This document shows, piece after piece, positions 39,333 through 49,184 of a stretch of DNA of 64,000 nt. The stretch comes from DATDAH01 sp963725155 (GTDB lineage Bacteria; Actinomycetota; Acidimicrobiia; Acidimicrobiales; DATDAH01). The stretch spans positions 1-64,000 of the forward strand of contig CAVRXU010000004.1 of the NCBI GenBank assembly GCA_963725155.1, in the 5' to 3' direction. The notes under the pieces were generated by a model, which did no database searches, was not told the DNA's origin, and saw nothing but the letters and a program-made list of their open reading frames with translations. Within the stretch, counting starts at the first letter, position 1; each line of letters begins with the position of its first letter. The position numbers and the translations under genes are program-made.

Positions 39333-40775
39333 CTAGGAAGGGACGGCGACGATCCAGGTGTCGTCGCGGTAGACGACGTCCCAGTCGTCGGCCGCTTCGA
39401 GGCGGTCGTAGAGGTCCGTGTCCTCGTCCCAGAGCACGGCGTCGGCGTCCCAGCGGGCGGCGATCTCGGTCCACTCGCCGTTGCCTCGGACCAGGTTGAT
39501 GTAGTCGTCGACGACGGGTCGCGGGAACATGTCGTAGCGGTCGTCCATGAAGACCTGGACGTCGGTGCCGTAGCGGGCCTCGAGGTAGTTGCCGACGAAG
39601 TCACGGGTGATGACCCGAGACTCGGGCTCCATGTAGCCGTGGGCATCCATCCAGGCCACGGCGTCGGTGGGATAGCTGTCCAGGGCGGTCTGGGGGCCGG
39701 TCAGCAACGACCCGAGGGTGACCACCAGGGCCAGGGCCCCGACCACCAGAGCGGCGGTGCGGAAGACCGGCTTCGGCTCGTCGCCCATGTCGCTCCCGAG
39801 GCCCCGCAGGCCAGGGGCCATGCAGGCCAGGGTCACGATGCTGGCCGGGCCGACGTTGCGGCTGCCGAGCAGGGCGGCGACGAAGAACACGGCGGTGGGC
39901 AGCAGGGCCCGGAAGCTGCGCAGGCGCAGGCCGAGGACCACAGCAACGGCCACCTGGACCACCAGGACCCGGGTCATGGTGTCGCCGAAGTCGGCGGGCT
40001 TCCATTCGTCGATGAAGGACAGCACCTCGGACTTCTGGAGCAGCTCGAGCGGGAAGACCAGCAAGCGGGGGCCGATGGGGTTGATGGCCCCGAGGAGCAC
40101 CCCCAGGACCGACCAGCCCAGGACCTGGAGCTCTCGGCGGGGCGACTGCCGGTCGAGCCACCGGCCGACCAGGAGCGTGCCGAGCAGGACTATGCCCAGA
40201 GGGAAGGAGCCGTGGACGTTGACCCAGACGGCGAAGAGGGGGACACACCACCAGGCCTTGCCGTCCCCGTTGGCCACCAGGGCCACGACGGCCAAGCCGA
40301 TGAAGCCGTAGAGCATCGGGCGCTCGGTCCACATCTCGCTGCCGATCACCATCACGGGCATGACGAGGGCTGCTCGAGCCACGACGGCGCCGGCAGGCTC
40401 GGTCAGGCGCCAGAGCAGGTACGCCAGAAGGGCCGTGCCCAGGCCGATCAGGAGGCGGACGCCGGCCAGCCCGGCTACGTCCTCGACCAGTGCGTAGACA
40501 ACCGATGCCAGCCACGACTGCACGGTCCAGGCCGCGCCGTGGGCGGTGAAGCTGTACGGGTCCGCGCTGGGGACGCCGGCGTCGAGGATGAGGCGCCCGG
40601 TGGCCAGGTGGGTGAGGAAGCTGTTGTCTTGGAGGCGCTGCAGGCCGATCAGCAGGCCCGCCACCGTGACCACCAGGCCGGTCAGGCCGGCCAGAGTGAC
40701 GCCTCGGCGGGGCCGGGCTTCAGGCGCCTGGCCGTCCGGCTCCGGGTCGCGACGGGGCGCCTGGATGGTCGCCAT
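39333..40775 (-). CDS. Multi-pass membrane protein downstream of tadC
   Basis: 480 residues with about ten hydrophobic segments from residue 28 to 365 and a C-terminal soluble part of about 100 residues with YMEPESRVITRDFVGNYLEA and VQVFMDDRYDMFPR. The loop after the first helix, HLATGRLILDAGVPSADPYS, is a recurring motif in actinomycete and chloroflexal membrane proteins that look like GT-C transferases. ATG start; 26 bp after tadC on the same strand, so it may be co-transcribed and act on the pilus, for example glycosylation. That role is inference only. Confidence 0.6.
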   Translation of the reverse strand: MATIQAPRRDPEPDGQAPEARPRRGVTLAGLTGLVVTVAGLLIGLQRLQDNSFLTHLATGRLILDAGVPSADPYSFTAHGAAWTVQSWLASVVYALVEDVAGLAGVRLLIGLGTALLAYLLWRLTEPAGAVVARAALVMPVMVIGSEMWTERPMLYGFIGLAVVALVANGDGKAWWCVPLFAVWVNVHGSFPLGIVLLGTLLVGRWLDRQSPRRELQVLGWSVLGVLLGAINPIGPRLLVFPLELLQKSEVLSFIDEWKPADFGDTMTRVLVVQVAVAVVLGLRLRSFRALLPTAVFFVAALLGSRNVGPASIVTLACMAPGLRGLGSDMGDEPKPVFRTAALVVGALALVVTLGSLLTGPQTALDSYPTDAVAWMDAHGYMEPESRVITRDFVGNYLEARYGTDVQVFMDDRYDMFPRPVVDDYINLVRGNGEWTEIAARWDADAVLWDEDTDLYDRLEAADDWDVVYRDDTWIVAVPS

Positions 40776-40801
40776 CGTCGTCGCCCCGGTCGTCCGGCGG
40801 C

Positions 40802-41713
40802 TCAGAAGCTGCGCGAGATGTTGATCATGGCCGGTCCGATGACCACCACGAACAACGCCGGGAAGATGCAGAACACCATGGGGATGAGCATCTTGACCGG
40901 GGCCTTCTGGGCCTTCTCCTGGGCCAGCTGGCGGCGCTTGATCCGCATCTCGTCGGCCTGGGCCCGGAGGACCCGCCCGATGGAGACGCCGAAGGCGTCG
41001 GCCTGGAGGATGGCCAGGACGAAGGAGCGGATCTCGGGCACGTTTGTGCGCTGCTCCATGGCCCGCATGGCGTCGGCCCGGGACGAGCCGGCCCGCAGCT
41101 CACCCAGCATCCGGGCGAACTCGTCGGACAGCGGGCCGGGGACCGAGCTCACGGTCCGGTCGACGGCCTGCTCGAAGCCGAGGCCGGCCTCGACGCTGAT
41201 GGTCAGCAGGTCGAGGATGTCCGGCAGCTTGCGCTGCATGACCATCTGGCGCTCCTCCACCCGGCGGTTCAGGACCGAGTCCGGGCCGAGGGCGAGGATG
41301 GCCCCGCCGAGGCCGAGGGCCCCGAGGCGCAGGATCCCCGTCACGGGCAGGAAGACGGTGACCACGATGAACCAGGCCGGGATGAGCACGACGGTGATCA
41401 CCCGGATGGCCAGGAAGCGGTCCACACCGTCAGCGGAGATGCGCCCGGCGTAGACGAACTTCTTGCGCACGGTGTCGACGTAGCCGACCGGGGTGAACCG
41501 GCCACCCAGGGCCGTCAGGCCCTTCAGGATGGGCAGCAGGGCCCGTTGGTAGAGCGGGATCAGCAGCTCCTGGTCACGGACGTCCTGGACCTCGTAGCCC
41601 TCGAGCTGGCGCAGCGAGGAGCGGACCGTGGCCTTCTCCTCGGCGTCGCTGAGGAGCATGTAGAAGACGAACCCGACCGCTCCGGCAATGAGAGCGAGGG
41701 CGAGGAACAGCAT
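40802..41713 (-). CDS. tadC: TadC, inner-membrane platform protein of the Tad pilus
   Basis: 303 residues. An N-terminal helix (MLFLALALIAGAVGFVFYML), two central helices, the T2SSF domain with LPDILDLLTISVEAGLGFEQ and RSFVLAILQADAFGVSIG, and a last helix MVFCIFPALFVVVIGPA match TadC. With TadB it forms the membrane base through which pilin subunits are extruded by the CpaF ATPase. It starts 12 bp after tadB. The frame is intact. Confidence 0.92.
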   Translation of the reverse strand: MLFLALALIAGAVGFVFYMLLSDAEEKATVRSSLRQLEGYEVQDVRDQELLIPLYQRALLPILKGLTALGGRFTPVGYVDTVRKKFVYAGRISADGVDRFLAIRVITVVLIPAWFIVVTVFLPVTGILRLGALGLGGAILALGPDSVLNRRVEERQMVMQRKLPDILDLLTISVEAGLGFEQAVDRTVSSVPGPLSDEFARMLGELRAGSSRADAMRAMEQRTNVPEIRSFVLAILQADAFGVSIGRVLRAQADEMRIKRRQLAQEKAQKAPVKMLIPMVFCIFPALFVVVIGPAMINISRSF

Positions 41714-41725
41714 CGGTCAGGCCTC

Positions 41726-43672
41726 TCAGACGTCGATCTCGATGAGCTTCTTCATCCACCAGAACCCGAAGCCGGCGAGCAGCACCGCGCCGCCCAGCAT
41801 CATGTTCCCGAGCTTCTCGCTGAACAGGACGCCGATGTACTCCGGGTTGATGACGAACATGGCCGCGCCGAGGCCCAGGGGCAGCAGCCCCAGGACCATG
41901 GCCGAGACCTTGCCTTCGGCCGTGAGCGCATCCACGTCCCGGCGCAGTCGCTCGCGGGCCGTCATGGTCTCCGACACCGTCATCAGCAGTTCCGCCAGGT
42001 TCCCGCCGACTTCGCGCTGGATCCCGATGGCCATGACGGCCCATCGGAAGTCCGCGCTGCCCATCCGCTCGGCGGCCGCGTCGAGCGCTTCGTCGAGCGG
42101 CCGGCCGAGACGGGACTCGGTCACGACCCGACGCAGCTCGTAGCCGATCGGGTCCTCCACCTCCCGGGACACGGCCTCGACGCCCTGCATGAGCGAGTAG
42201 CCGGCCCGCAGCGTCCCGGAGAGGAGCGCGAGCATGTCGGGGAGCTGGTTGTTGAACTTCTTCAGTCGGCGCTTGGCCTTGAAGTTGACGGCGGCCTTCG
42301 GGATCATGATGGCCAGGACCGTGATGACGATGGTGCCGACCAGGTTCTGGAGCAACACCAGGCTGAGCAGGCCCACGACGGCGACCATGGAGGCGTAGAA
42401 GAACAGGGCCTCCGCCGCTCGCAGGGGCAGGTCGGCCCGCTCCAGCTTGGCTTCGACGGCGGCGAGGAAGCCCTGCCGCTCGGCGAAGTCCTCGGTCATC
42501 TCGACCGCGCGCTGGATCAGGGCCGTCTTGGCCAGCCCGCTGTCTGCGTCGTCGTCGATGTTCGAGCTCTCCTCGACGAAGCCCTCGGAGTACGGCTGCA
42601 GGACGTTGGTCAGGTGGCTGGTGTCCCGCTGGGTCAGCATGATCAGGGCGAAGGCCCCGAGCGCAGCAGCCAGCAGGATCAGGCCGACCCCGACGAACTT
42701 GGCCAGATCGCTCTGGAGCAGGCCGTCGTGGACGGGCAGCGGCGGCTCGGCGAAGAGGTCCGCAGGCTTGCTCGACTCCGAGCCCCGCACGAAGGTGGCG
42801 GCCGTCGTCGAGTCGCCGACCTGGAGCTGGATGTCCGCCACCGCTTCGGCGTCGTCGCCGGTCGGGGGCTCGTAGGCGAGGACGTACTGCTGGCCGACGG
42901 TCGCCGCCATCGTCGTGCCCATCTCGTCGAGCGCTTCGGAGTCGCCAGTGGTCAGGAGTCGCCCCCCGGACCGCTCGACGACGTCCTCGAGCCCACCTTG
43001 GTCGAGGCGCTCGCCCTCGAGACCGACGATGTAGGCGGGCGCACCGGTGTTGCGCAGGGCCCCGACGGCATCGCCCGAGGTGCTGGCGGAGGCGAGGTTG
43101 CCGCTACCGGTCACCACCACCACGCTGGGCTGAGCGTTGGGTGCATCGCTGGCCAGGAGCTCGGCCGAGCCCGCGATCCCGTCCCAGAGGACGCTCTCGC
43201 CGTTGGCCTGCAGCTGGCTGATCGTGTCGAAGATCCGCTCGCGGTCCGTGGTCAGGGCCCGGACGGGCACGACCCGGTCGGCGAAGGTCACGATGCCGAC
43301 CGGGACGTCGCCCGGCAGGCCCTCGACGATCGCGGTGACCGAGTCCCGGATGTCGGCCATGACCGGGTCCATCGCCTCGGAGGTGTCGACGGCGATGACC
43401 ACGGCCCGGCTCGCGCCGGTGGTGGCCAGGGGCACGACGTCGCCGGAGAGCGGTCGCTCGCTGCCGTTGTCGGTGACGACGGCGCCGGCCAGGTCGCCTT
43501 CATCGCCCTCGTAGGCGACGGTCAGGCGCACGACGTCGCCGCCGGTCGAATCGACGCCGCGCACGGCGAGGTACGGGGCGGCGGCCTCGTCGTCGGCCGC
43601 GAAGGCGACCGCCGGCCCGGCCAGGACGGCCGCCGTGAGCAGGCCGCCGAGAGCGGCGCGCAGGATCCTCAT
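41726..43672 (-). CDS. tadB: TadB with N-terminal VWA-like extracytoplasmic domain
   Basis: 648 residues, about twice the usual TadB length. Residues 1-25 are a signal peptide (ALGGLLTAAVLAGPAVAFAA). Residues about 75-250 look like a von Willebrand A domain: VVIAVDTSEAMDPVMADI (MIDAS DxS), VGIVTFADRVV, ANGESVLWDGI and PSVVVVTGSGNLA. The second serine, threonine and last aspartate of a classical MIDAS are replaced (DTSEA, ES, TGSG). A helix (VGVGLILLAAALGAFALIM, about 335-355) leads to the TadB T2SSF domain with LPDMLALLSGTLRAGYSLMQ and two C-terminal helices. ATG at 43670-43672 overlaps the cpaF stop. Confidence 0.88.
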   Translation of the reverse strand: MRILRAALGGLLTAAVLAGPAVAFAADDEAAAPYLAVRGVDSTGGDVVRLTVAYEGDEGDLAGAVVTDNGSERPLSGDVVPLATTGASRAVVIAVDTSEAMDPVMADIRDSVTAIVEGLPGDVPVGIVTFADRVVPVRALTTDRERIFDTISQLQANGESVLWDGIAGSAELLASDAPNAQPSVVVVTGSGNLASASTSGDAVGALRNTGAPAYIVGLEGERLDQGGLEDVVERSGGRLLTTGDSEALDEMGTTMAATVGQQYVLAYEPPTGDDAEAVADIQLQVGDSTTAATFVRGSESSKPADLFAEPPLPVHDGLLQSDLAKFVGVGLILLAAALGAFALIMLTQRDTSHLTNVLQPYSEGFVEESSNIDDDADSGLAKTALIQRAVEMTEDFAERQGFLAAVEAKLERADLPLRAAEALFFYASMVAVVGLLSLVLLQNLVGTIVITVLAIMIPKAAVNFKAKRRLKKFNNQLPDMLALLSGTLRAGYSLMQGVEAVSREVEDPIGYELRRVVTESRLGRPLDEALDAAAERMGSADFRWAVMAIGIQREVGGNLAELLMTVSETMTARERLRRDVDALTAEGKVSAMVLGLLPLGLGAAMFVINPEYIGVLFSEKLGNMMLGGAVLLAGFGFWWMKKLIEIDV

Positions 43673-45049
43673 CGGGCGGAGCCGATCGCCTGGTGACCGC
43701 CGGCGGGCTCGGGCTGGAAGACCTCTGGGCCGAGGCGGATGCCGAGGTCGGCGAGCTTCTCGGCGAACTTCGGGCGCACGCCGGTGGCCTTGAGGTGGCC
43801 CTTGAAGCGGCCGTGCTCGTCGACGCCCATGCCGAAGTCGAACAGGAAGATGTCCTGGAGGGTGATGACGTCGCCCTCCATGCCCTGCACCTCGGTGATG
43901 TGGGTGATGCGGCGGGTGCCGTCCCGCAGGCGGGTGAGCTGCACGATGCAGGTCGAGGGCCGAGGCCATCTGCTCCCGGATGGCCCGGACCGGCAGGTCG
44001 AAGCCGGCCATCAGGATCATCGTCTCGATACGGGACAGCGTGTCCCGCGGGCTGTTGGAGTGGATCGTCGTGATCGAGCCGTCGTGGCCGGTGTTCATGG
44101 CCTGGAGCATGTCGAGGGCCTCGCCGGCACGGCACTCGCCGACGACGATGCGGTCGGGGCGCATGCGCAGGGCGTTCTTGACGAGGTCGCGGATGGTGAC
44201 CTCGCCCCGGCCCTCGATGTTGGGCGGGCGGGCCTCCAGCGCCAGGACGTGGTCCTGGTGGAGCTGGAGCTCCTTGGCGTCCTCGATGGTGACGATGCGC
44301 TCGTCGGCGGGGATGAAGGACGAGAGCACGTTGAGCGTCGTCGTCTTACCGGTACCGGTACCGCCGGAGACGATCACGTTGAGGCGCCCGACCACGCAGG
44401 CCTGCAGGAAGCGGGCCGACGTGCGCGTTGAGGGTGCCGAAGCGGATCAGGTCGTCGATCTGGAACGGGTCCTTGGAGAACTTCCGGATGGTGAGGAACG
44501 GCCCACCGATGGCCAGCGGGTGGATCACCGCGTTGACGCGGGAGCCGTCGGGGAGACGGGCGTCGCACCATCGGGCTCGACTCGTCGATGCGACGACCGA
44601 CCTCGCTCACGATCTTGTCGATGATGCGCCGGAGGTGGGTCTCGTCGACGAAGCGTGGCGTCGGTCTTCTCGAGCTTGCCGGCGCGCTCGACGTAGACCG
44701 AGCTCGGGGCCGTTGACCATGACCTCGGTGACCTCCTCGTCCTTGAGCAGCCGGTCGATCGGGCCGTAGCCGAGGATGTCGTCGGAGACGTCCTGGATGA
44801 GCTGGGCCTTGTCGGCGGCCGACAGCGGCGCCCGCTCCTGGGCCAGGGCCGCGTGGAGCTGCTCGTGGACCCGACGACGCAGGTCGTCCTCGGAGAGCCG
44901 CTTGTCGTAGAGGATCGGGCCGAGCTCGTCGATGAGGTGGTGGTGGATCTTGCTGCCGCAGCTCGTCGAGCACCGGGTCCCGCCGCTTGCCGCTCTGCCG
45001 CCGCCGCGGGGCCCTGCTGCACATCGTGCAGGCGCTTGTAGAGCGTCAT
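43669..45049 (-). CDS. cpaF: CpaF/TadA pilus-assembly ATPase (several frameshifts)
   Basis: Hexameric secretion ATPase powering the Tad pilus, about 455 residues once corrected. N-terminal MTLYKRLHDVQQG, then IHHHLIDELGPILYDKRLSE, ILGYGPIDRLLKDEEVTEVM, Walker A VSGGTGTGKTTTLNVLSS and the Walker B/His-box RMRPDRIVVGECRAGEALDM with GSITTIHSNSPRD. The frame changes near 44955, 44702, 44654, 44563, 44421 and 43948, each cured by removing one C or G, with more disorder around 44980-45010. ATG 45047-45049 follows GGGAAGGG. The TGA overlaps the tadB ATG. Confidence 0.9.
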
Positions 45050-45071
45050 CCGCCCTTCCCTTCACTCTCGG

Positions 45072-46418
45072 TCACCGCCGCCGACGACTGCCGTCGTCGG
45101 CGACGAACATGTCGGCCAGCTGCTCGATGGCCTTGGCCACGCCCGCCTTCGGCGCGTCGAGGACGACCGGCGATCCCCTTGTTCACCGACTGCGGCACGA
45201 CGACGTCGCTCGGGATGAGCGCGTCGGCCTTGACCTGCAGGGTGCGCTCGACCTCGCTGACGTCGAGCTTCACCTTCGAGTTGGCCCGGTTGAGGACCAG
45301 GCGCAGCTTGTCCATCGGCGTGTTGAGCAGGCGCAGGGTCTGCAGCCCGATCTTCACGTTCTTGATGTTCGGGATGTCCATCCCGGCGACCAGGAGCACG
45401 TCGTCGCTGATCCTCGATCAGGCCGAGGACGACGTCGTTGAAGTACGCCGGCGTGTCGATGACGACGTAGCTGCAGAAGCGTGCGCAGCATCTCGACGAT
45501 CCGCACCATCTCGGCCGCGCCGATCTGGTCGGCGAACGCCGGCTCGAGCGGGGCGGGCAGCACGAGCAGGCCCGACGGGCTCGTGCTCGCATGAGGAGGC
45601 TCTGCGAGCAGCGCGGCGTCGAGCCGGTCGAGCGAGCCGACGGCGTCGACGATGGTGTGCTGCGGGGCCAGCTTGAGCATGACGGCGACGTCGCCGAACT
45701 GGAGGTCGGCGTCGACCAGGACCACGGGCCGGTTGCTCCGCTTGGCCAGGCGCACGGCCAGGTTGCTGGCGATCACCGACTTGCCCGCCCCACCCTTGGT
45801 GGAGAACACGGTGATGACCTGGCCGTCACCGCCGGGCTCGGGCGCCCCGTTGAGGTTGTTGGGGTCGATGGTCGCCGGCTGCTGCGAGCCGCTGCCGAGC
45901 ATGTCCCCGACCCGCTTGACCGTCATGGCCAGTTGGGCGAGGTCCTGGAGCGGCAGCACGTCCCGGACGCCGGCCCGCAGGGCCTGCTGGAGGACGTCGG
46001 TGGTGAGCTGCTCGGCGACGAGGATGGCCCCGACCTCGGGCCGGGGGCGGGTCAGGCGCTCGACCACGACCAACTGGTCCGGCGAGGCCATCGACGGACC
46101 CAGGACCACGACGAGCGGCGTCCCGGTGAGCTTGGCCGCCAGGGCCTCGATCGACGGGAAGGGCACGGCGTGGGTGCCGAGCTGCATGGCCAGCTGGGTG
46201 CGGACCATCTCGTCGACGTCGACCGTGGCCAGCGGCAGGTGGCTCAGGTCGGGCCCGGTGGACAGCGGCTCGAGACCCATCGTGCCGTTGCCGCCACCGA
46301 AGGCGTCGCCGCCCGGGTAGCCGTTCGGCACCGACACCCCGATGGGCGCCAGCTCGACGCCCGCGGCGCCACCGAACGAGTCGGTGCTGCCGAAGGGGTC
46401 AGAGAACAGGTTGCTCAT
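45072..46418 (-). CDS. cpaE: CpaE/TadZ-like ATPase (frameshifted)
   Basis: About 447 residues corrected. A receiver-like N-terminal part lacking clear phosphorylation residues (LVVVLGPSMASPDQLVVVER) is followed by a MinD/ParA ATPase domain with deviant Walker A VFSTKGGAGKSVIASNLAVR and VVLVDADLQFGDVA. The C-terminal half is in other frames: SYVVIDTPAYFNDVVLGLIE, VLLVAGMDIPNIKNVKIG and VVLDAPKAGVAKAIEQLADM. Breaks lie near 45480, 45411 and 45172. CpaE/TadZ proteins localise the pilus machinery to a pole. ATG at 46416-46418. Confidence 0.88.
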
Positions 46419-46459
46419 GGCTCAGGCTCCGGAGTGTCGGGCGGATCGGCGGTGGTCGG

Positions 46460-47330
46460 TTACTGGGGGCCGTCGGGCCCGTAGGGGGTGAGCGTCCGAG
46501 CGGGTCCGGGCGTCGTCTCGCCCGGCAGCTCGGCCAGGTCGTTGAGGTCGATCGGCGGGATCGGCTGGGCCTGGTAGTCCCGGCCCGGTCAGGGCCAGGT
46601 CGAAGGGCACCGGCGTCCACCGAGGCGATGCAGCTGGGCGGCGTCGATCGGGACGATCGAGGGTGAGCAGGCCGCTGGCCTGCGGCGGCGCGGCGGCCGC
46701 GTCCTCGACCCTCGGCGGCGGCCTGTTCCTCACCGGGCTGCGGAGCGGTCTCCGTGCCGATGGCCAGGATGCGGACCTGGTGGTAGAGGAGGCGGGCGTT
46801 CTGCCCGAAGATCCCCTGCTGCTCGGCCGTGTCGGACGGCGCGGCGTCGGTGACTTCGGCCTCACCGGTCGTGGCGAAGATGTCGACGAGGTCACCGGGG
46901 ACGAGAAGGCCGGCGACGCCGCTCGTGCTGTCCACCGAGATGGTGTAGGCGACGTGGTTCTCCTCGAGGCGCCGGCCGAACCCGATCGAGTTGGTCGTCG
47001 GGTCGACGAACATCCCCTCCACCAGCACCTGGTTGGCGGCCAGTGTGTTCAGGGCCACCTTCCCGGCGATCTGGTCGAAGTCGGTGATGCGCGGTGGCGG
47101 GCAGGAACTCGCGGGCGATCTCGTCTTCGACGATCCAACCCTCCTGCACGGCCTGCTCACCGGGGGTTCCCTGAGGGATGTCCGCGCGACGACCAGAAGA
47201 CCTCGACCCGCTCGGCGTCCTCGTTGGCTCGTTCCTCGACGCCGCTCACGTACGTTGAACAGCGACGAATGCGGCGATACAGCCCACCAGCGATCGCCGC
47301 GATCAGGATCAGGGTTCTGCGAGAGCTCAC
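46460..47330 (-). CDS. cpaB: CpaB/RcpC-like SAF-domain protein (heavily frameshifted)
   Basis: First gene of the Tad operon, about 290 residues. From a GTG at 47328-47330 the product begins SSRRTLILIAAIA, a signal-anchor helix, and continues across several breaks as YVSGVEERANEDAERVEVF. The middle is clean: KVALNTLAANQVLVEGMFV, VAYTISVDSTSGVAGLLVPG and LVDIFATTGEAE, the SAF and RcpC regions. The end reads IPPIDLNDLAELPGETTPGP to the TAA at 46460. Breaks are near 47275, 47242, 47187, 47092, 46715, 46660, 46615 and 46579. In other Tad systems CpaB lies in the periplasm or cell envelope. Confidence 0.8.
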
Positions 47331-47454
47331 GTCCGACCTCTTTGCTGGTTGCGCCTGTGCCGGTGGGCCCGGCCTGTGTCCCTCACTAGGTCGGCCGGAC
47401 CATCCGCGTGCTTAGCGATTGGCCAATCCGTTGCGCGGAACCTCGTCACAGCCC
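47331..47454. other. Spacer between cpaB and the rpsA terminator
   Basis: This 124-bp stretch holds no convincing coding frame and presumably carries the promoter of the Tad operon, which reads away from it on the minus strand. I could not recognise a well-spaced -35/-10 pair. Confidence 0.3.
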
Positions 47455-47505
47455 AAAACGACCTCGAGGCGACAGCCCACGGAATCCGTGAGCTGTCGCC
47501 TCGAG
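47455..47505 (-). terminator. Terminator after rpsA
   Basis: Read on the minus strand, a 14-bp perfect stem (CTCGAGGCGACAGC with its complement, 47463-47476 and 47492-47505) encloses a second small stem (CACGG/CCGTG) and is followed by GTCGTTTT. It lies 32 bp beyond the rpsA stop and separates rpsA from the Tad operon. Confidence 0.85.
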
Positions 47506-47537
47506 ATGGTCAGTGGTGCCGCCCTCAGGCGGCGGGA

Positions 47538-49108
47538 TCAGGCGGTGGCGTCGTCCTCGCCGGATGCCTCGGCGCCCTCGGCCTCAGCCGCGGTCTCGGC
47601 GACCTCGGGCTCAGCCGGGGTCTCGGCGACTTCGGGCTCAGCCCGTGGCTTCGGCGGCCTCGGCCTCCGGGGCGGCGTCCTCGGCCGGGGCCTCCAGGCC
47701 GGCATCGGCCAGGGCGGCGGCCATGGCGCCGTTGCCCTCGCCGGCGGGGGCGTCCTCCTCGGCCGGGGCGTCGGGGACCTTGGGCTGGCCCGTGGCGGGA
47801 TCCAGGCCGTGCTCCTCGTAGTACTCGGCCCAGGCCTCCTCGGTCTCGCCGGATCGGGCCGATGTAGTTGCCGGCCTCGTCGTAGGCGTGCTCGCCGAAG
47901 TGCTCCTGGTACTCGGCGGCCACGACGCCGCCCTCGGCGGCCTGCTTGATCGACAGGCTGATGCGGCGGCGCTGGAGGTCGAGGTCGATGATCTTCACCC
48001 ACAGCTCCTCGCCCGGGGTGACGACCTGCTCGGGCAGGTCGACGTGGTGGGCCGACATCTCCGAGATGTGGACCAGGCCCTCGATGCCGTCGCCCACCTG
48101 GACGAAGGCGCCGAAGGGCACGAGCTTGGTGACCCGGCCGTAGACGAGCTCGCCGACCCGGTGGGCCGATGGCGAACTCCTGCCACGGATCCTGCTGGGT
48201 GGCCTTGAGCGAGAGGCTGATGCGCTCCCGGTCGAGATCGACGTCGAGCACCTGCACCTCGATCTCGTCGCCGACGGCGACGACCGAGCCGGGGTGGTCG
48301 ACGTGCTTCCAGGACAGCTCGGACACGTGGACGAGGCCGTCCATGCCGCCGAGGTCGACGAAGGCACCGAAGTTGACGACCGAGGACACGACGCCCTTGC
48401 GGACCTCGCCGGGCTTGAGGTTGTCGAGGAAGTCCTCGCGCTGCTCCTTCTGGGTCTCCTCGAGCCAGGCCCGGCGGGACAGCACGACGTTGTTGCGGTT
48501 CTTGTCGAGCTCGATGATCTTGGCCTCGAGGACCTTGCCCACGTAGGGCTGGAGGTCGCGGACCCGGCGCAGCTCGACCAGGGAGGCGGGCAGGAAGCCG
48601 CGCAGGCCGATGTCGAGGATCAGGCCGCCCTTGACGACCTCGATGACCGGGCCGCGTGACCACGCCGTCGTCTTCCTTGATCTTCTCGATCTTGCCCCAG
48701 GCCCGCTCGTACTGGGCCCGCTTCTTGGACAGGATGAGGCGGCCCTCCTTGTCCTCCTTGGTGAGGACGAGGGCCTCGATGCTGTCGCCCAGCGACACGA
48801 TCTCGGACGGGATCGACGTCGTTGCGGATCGACAGCTCGCGGCTGGGGATCACGCCCTCGGACTTGTACCCGATGTCGAGCAGGACCTCGTCGTGGTCGA
48901 CCTTGACCACCGTGCCCTCGACGAGCTGGCCGTCCTCGACCTCGACCATGGTGGCCGAATAGGCCTCGTCGAGACCGGCCCCGAGGTCGTTCTCGATGAT
49001 CTGGCGGGGGACGTAGTTGCCCTCGTCGTCGAAGGTGCCGAACGGGCTGTCATCGGGGGCGGGGGGATCGGCGACCGCGGTCGCCGAGGGGGTGAGGTCG
49101 TCGGACAC
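47538..49108 (-). CDS. rpsA: 30S ribosomal protein S1 (about five frameshifts)
   Basis: About 520 residues corrected. Four S1 RNA-binding domains follow an N-terminal GNYVPRQIIENDLG: GQLVEGTVVKVDHDEVLLDI, then GLILDIGLRGFLPASLVELR, GVVSSVVNFGAFVDLGGMDG and LVYGRVTKLVPFGAFVQVGD. An acidic Glu/Ala-rich tail of about 90 residues ends SGEDDATA. This matches actinomycete S1. Breaks near 48823, 48655, 48169, 47852 and 47643 are each cured by deleting one C or G. GTG start at 49106-49108 without an obvious Shine-Dalgarno. Next to polA as in mycobacteria. Confidence 0.93.
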
Positions 49109-49184
49109 GGGGAGGGGACTTTCGTTGGGGTGGACGGTGGGAACCGGGCAGGCAGAAGGCACCCCCGGGGAACGGACTGAAAGG

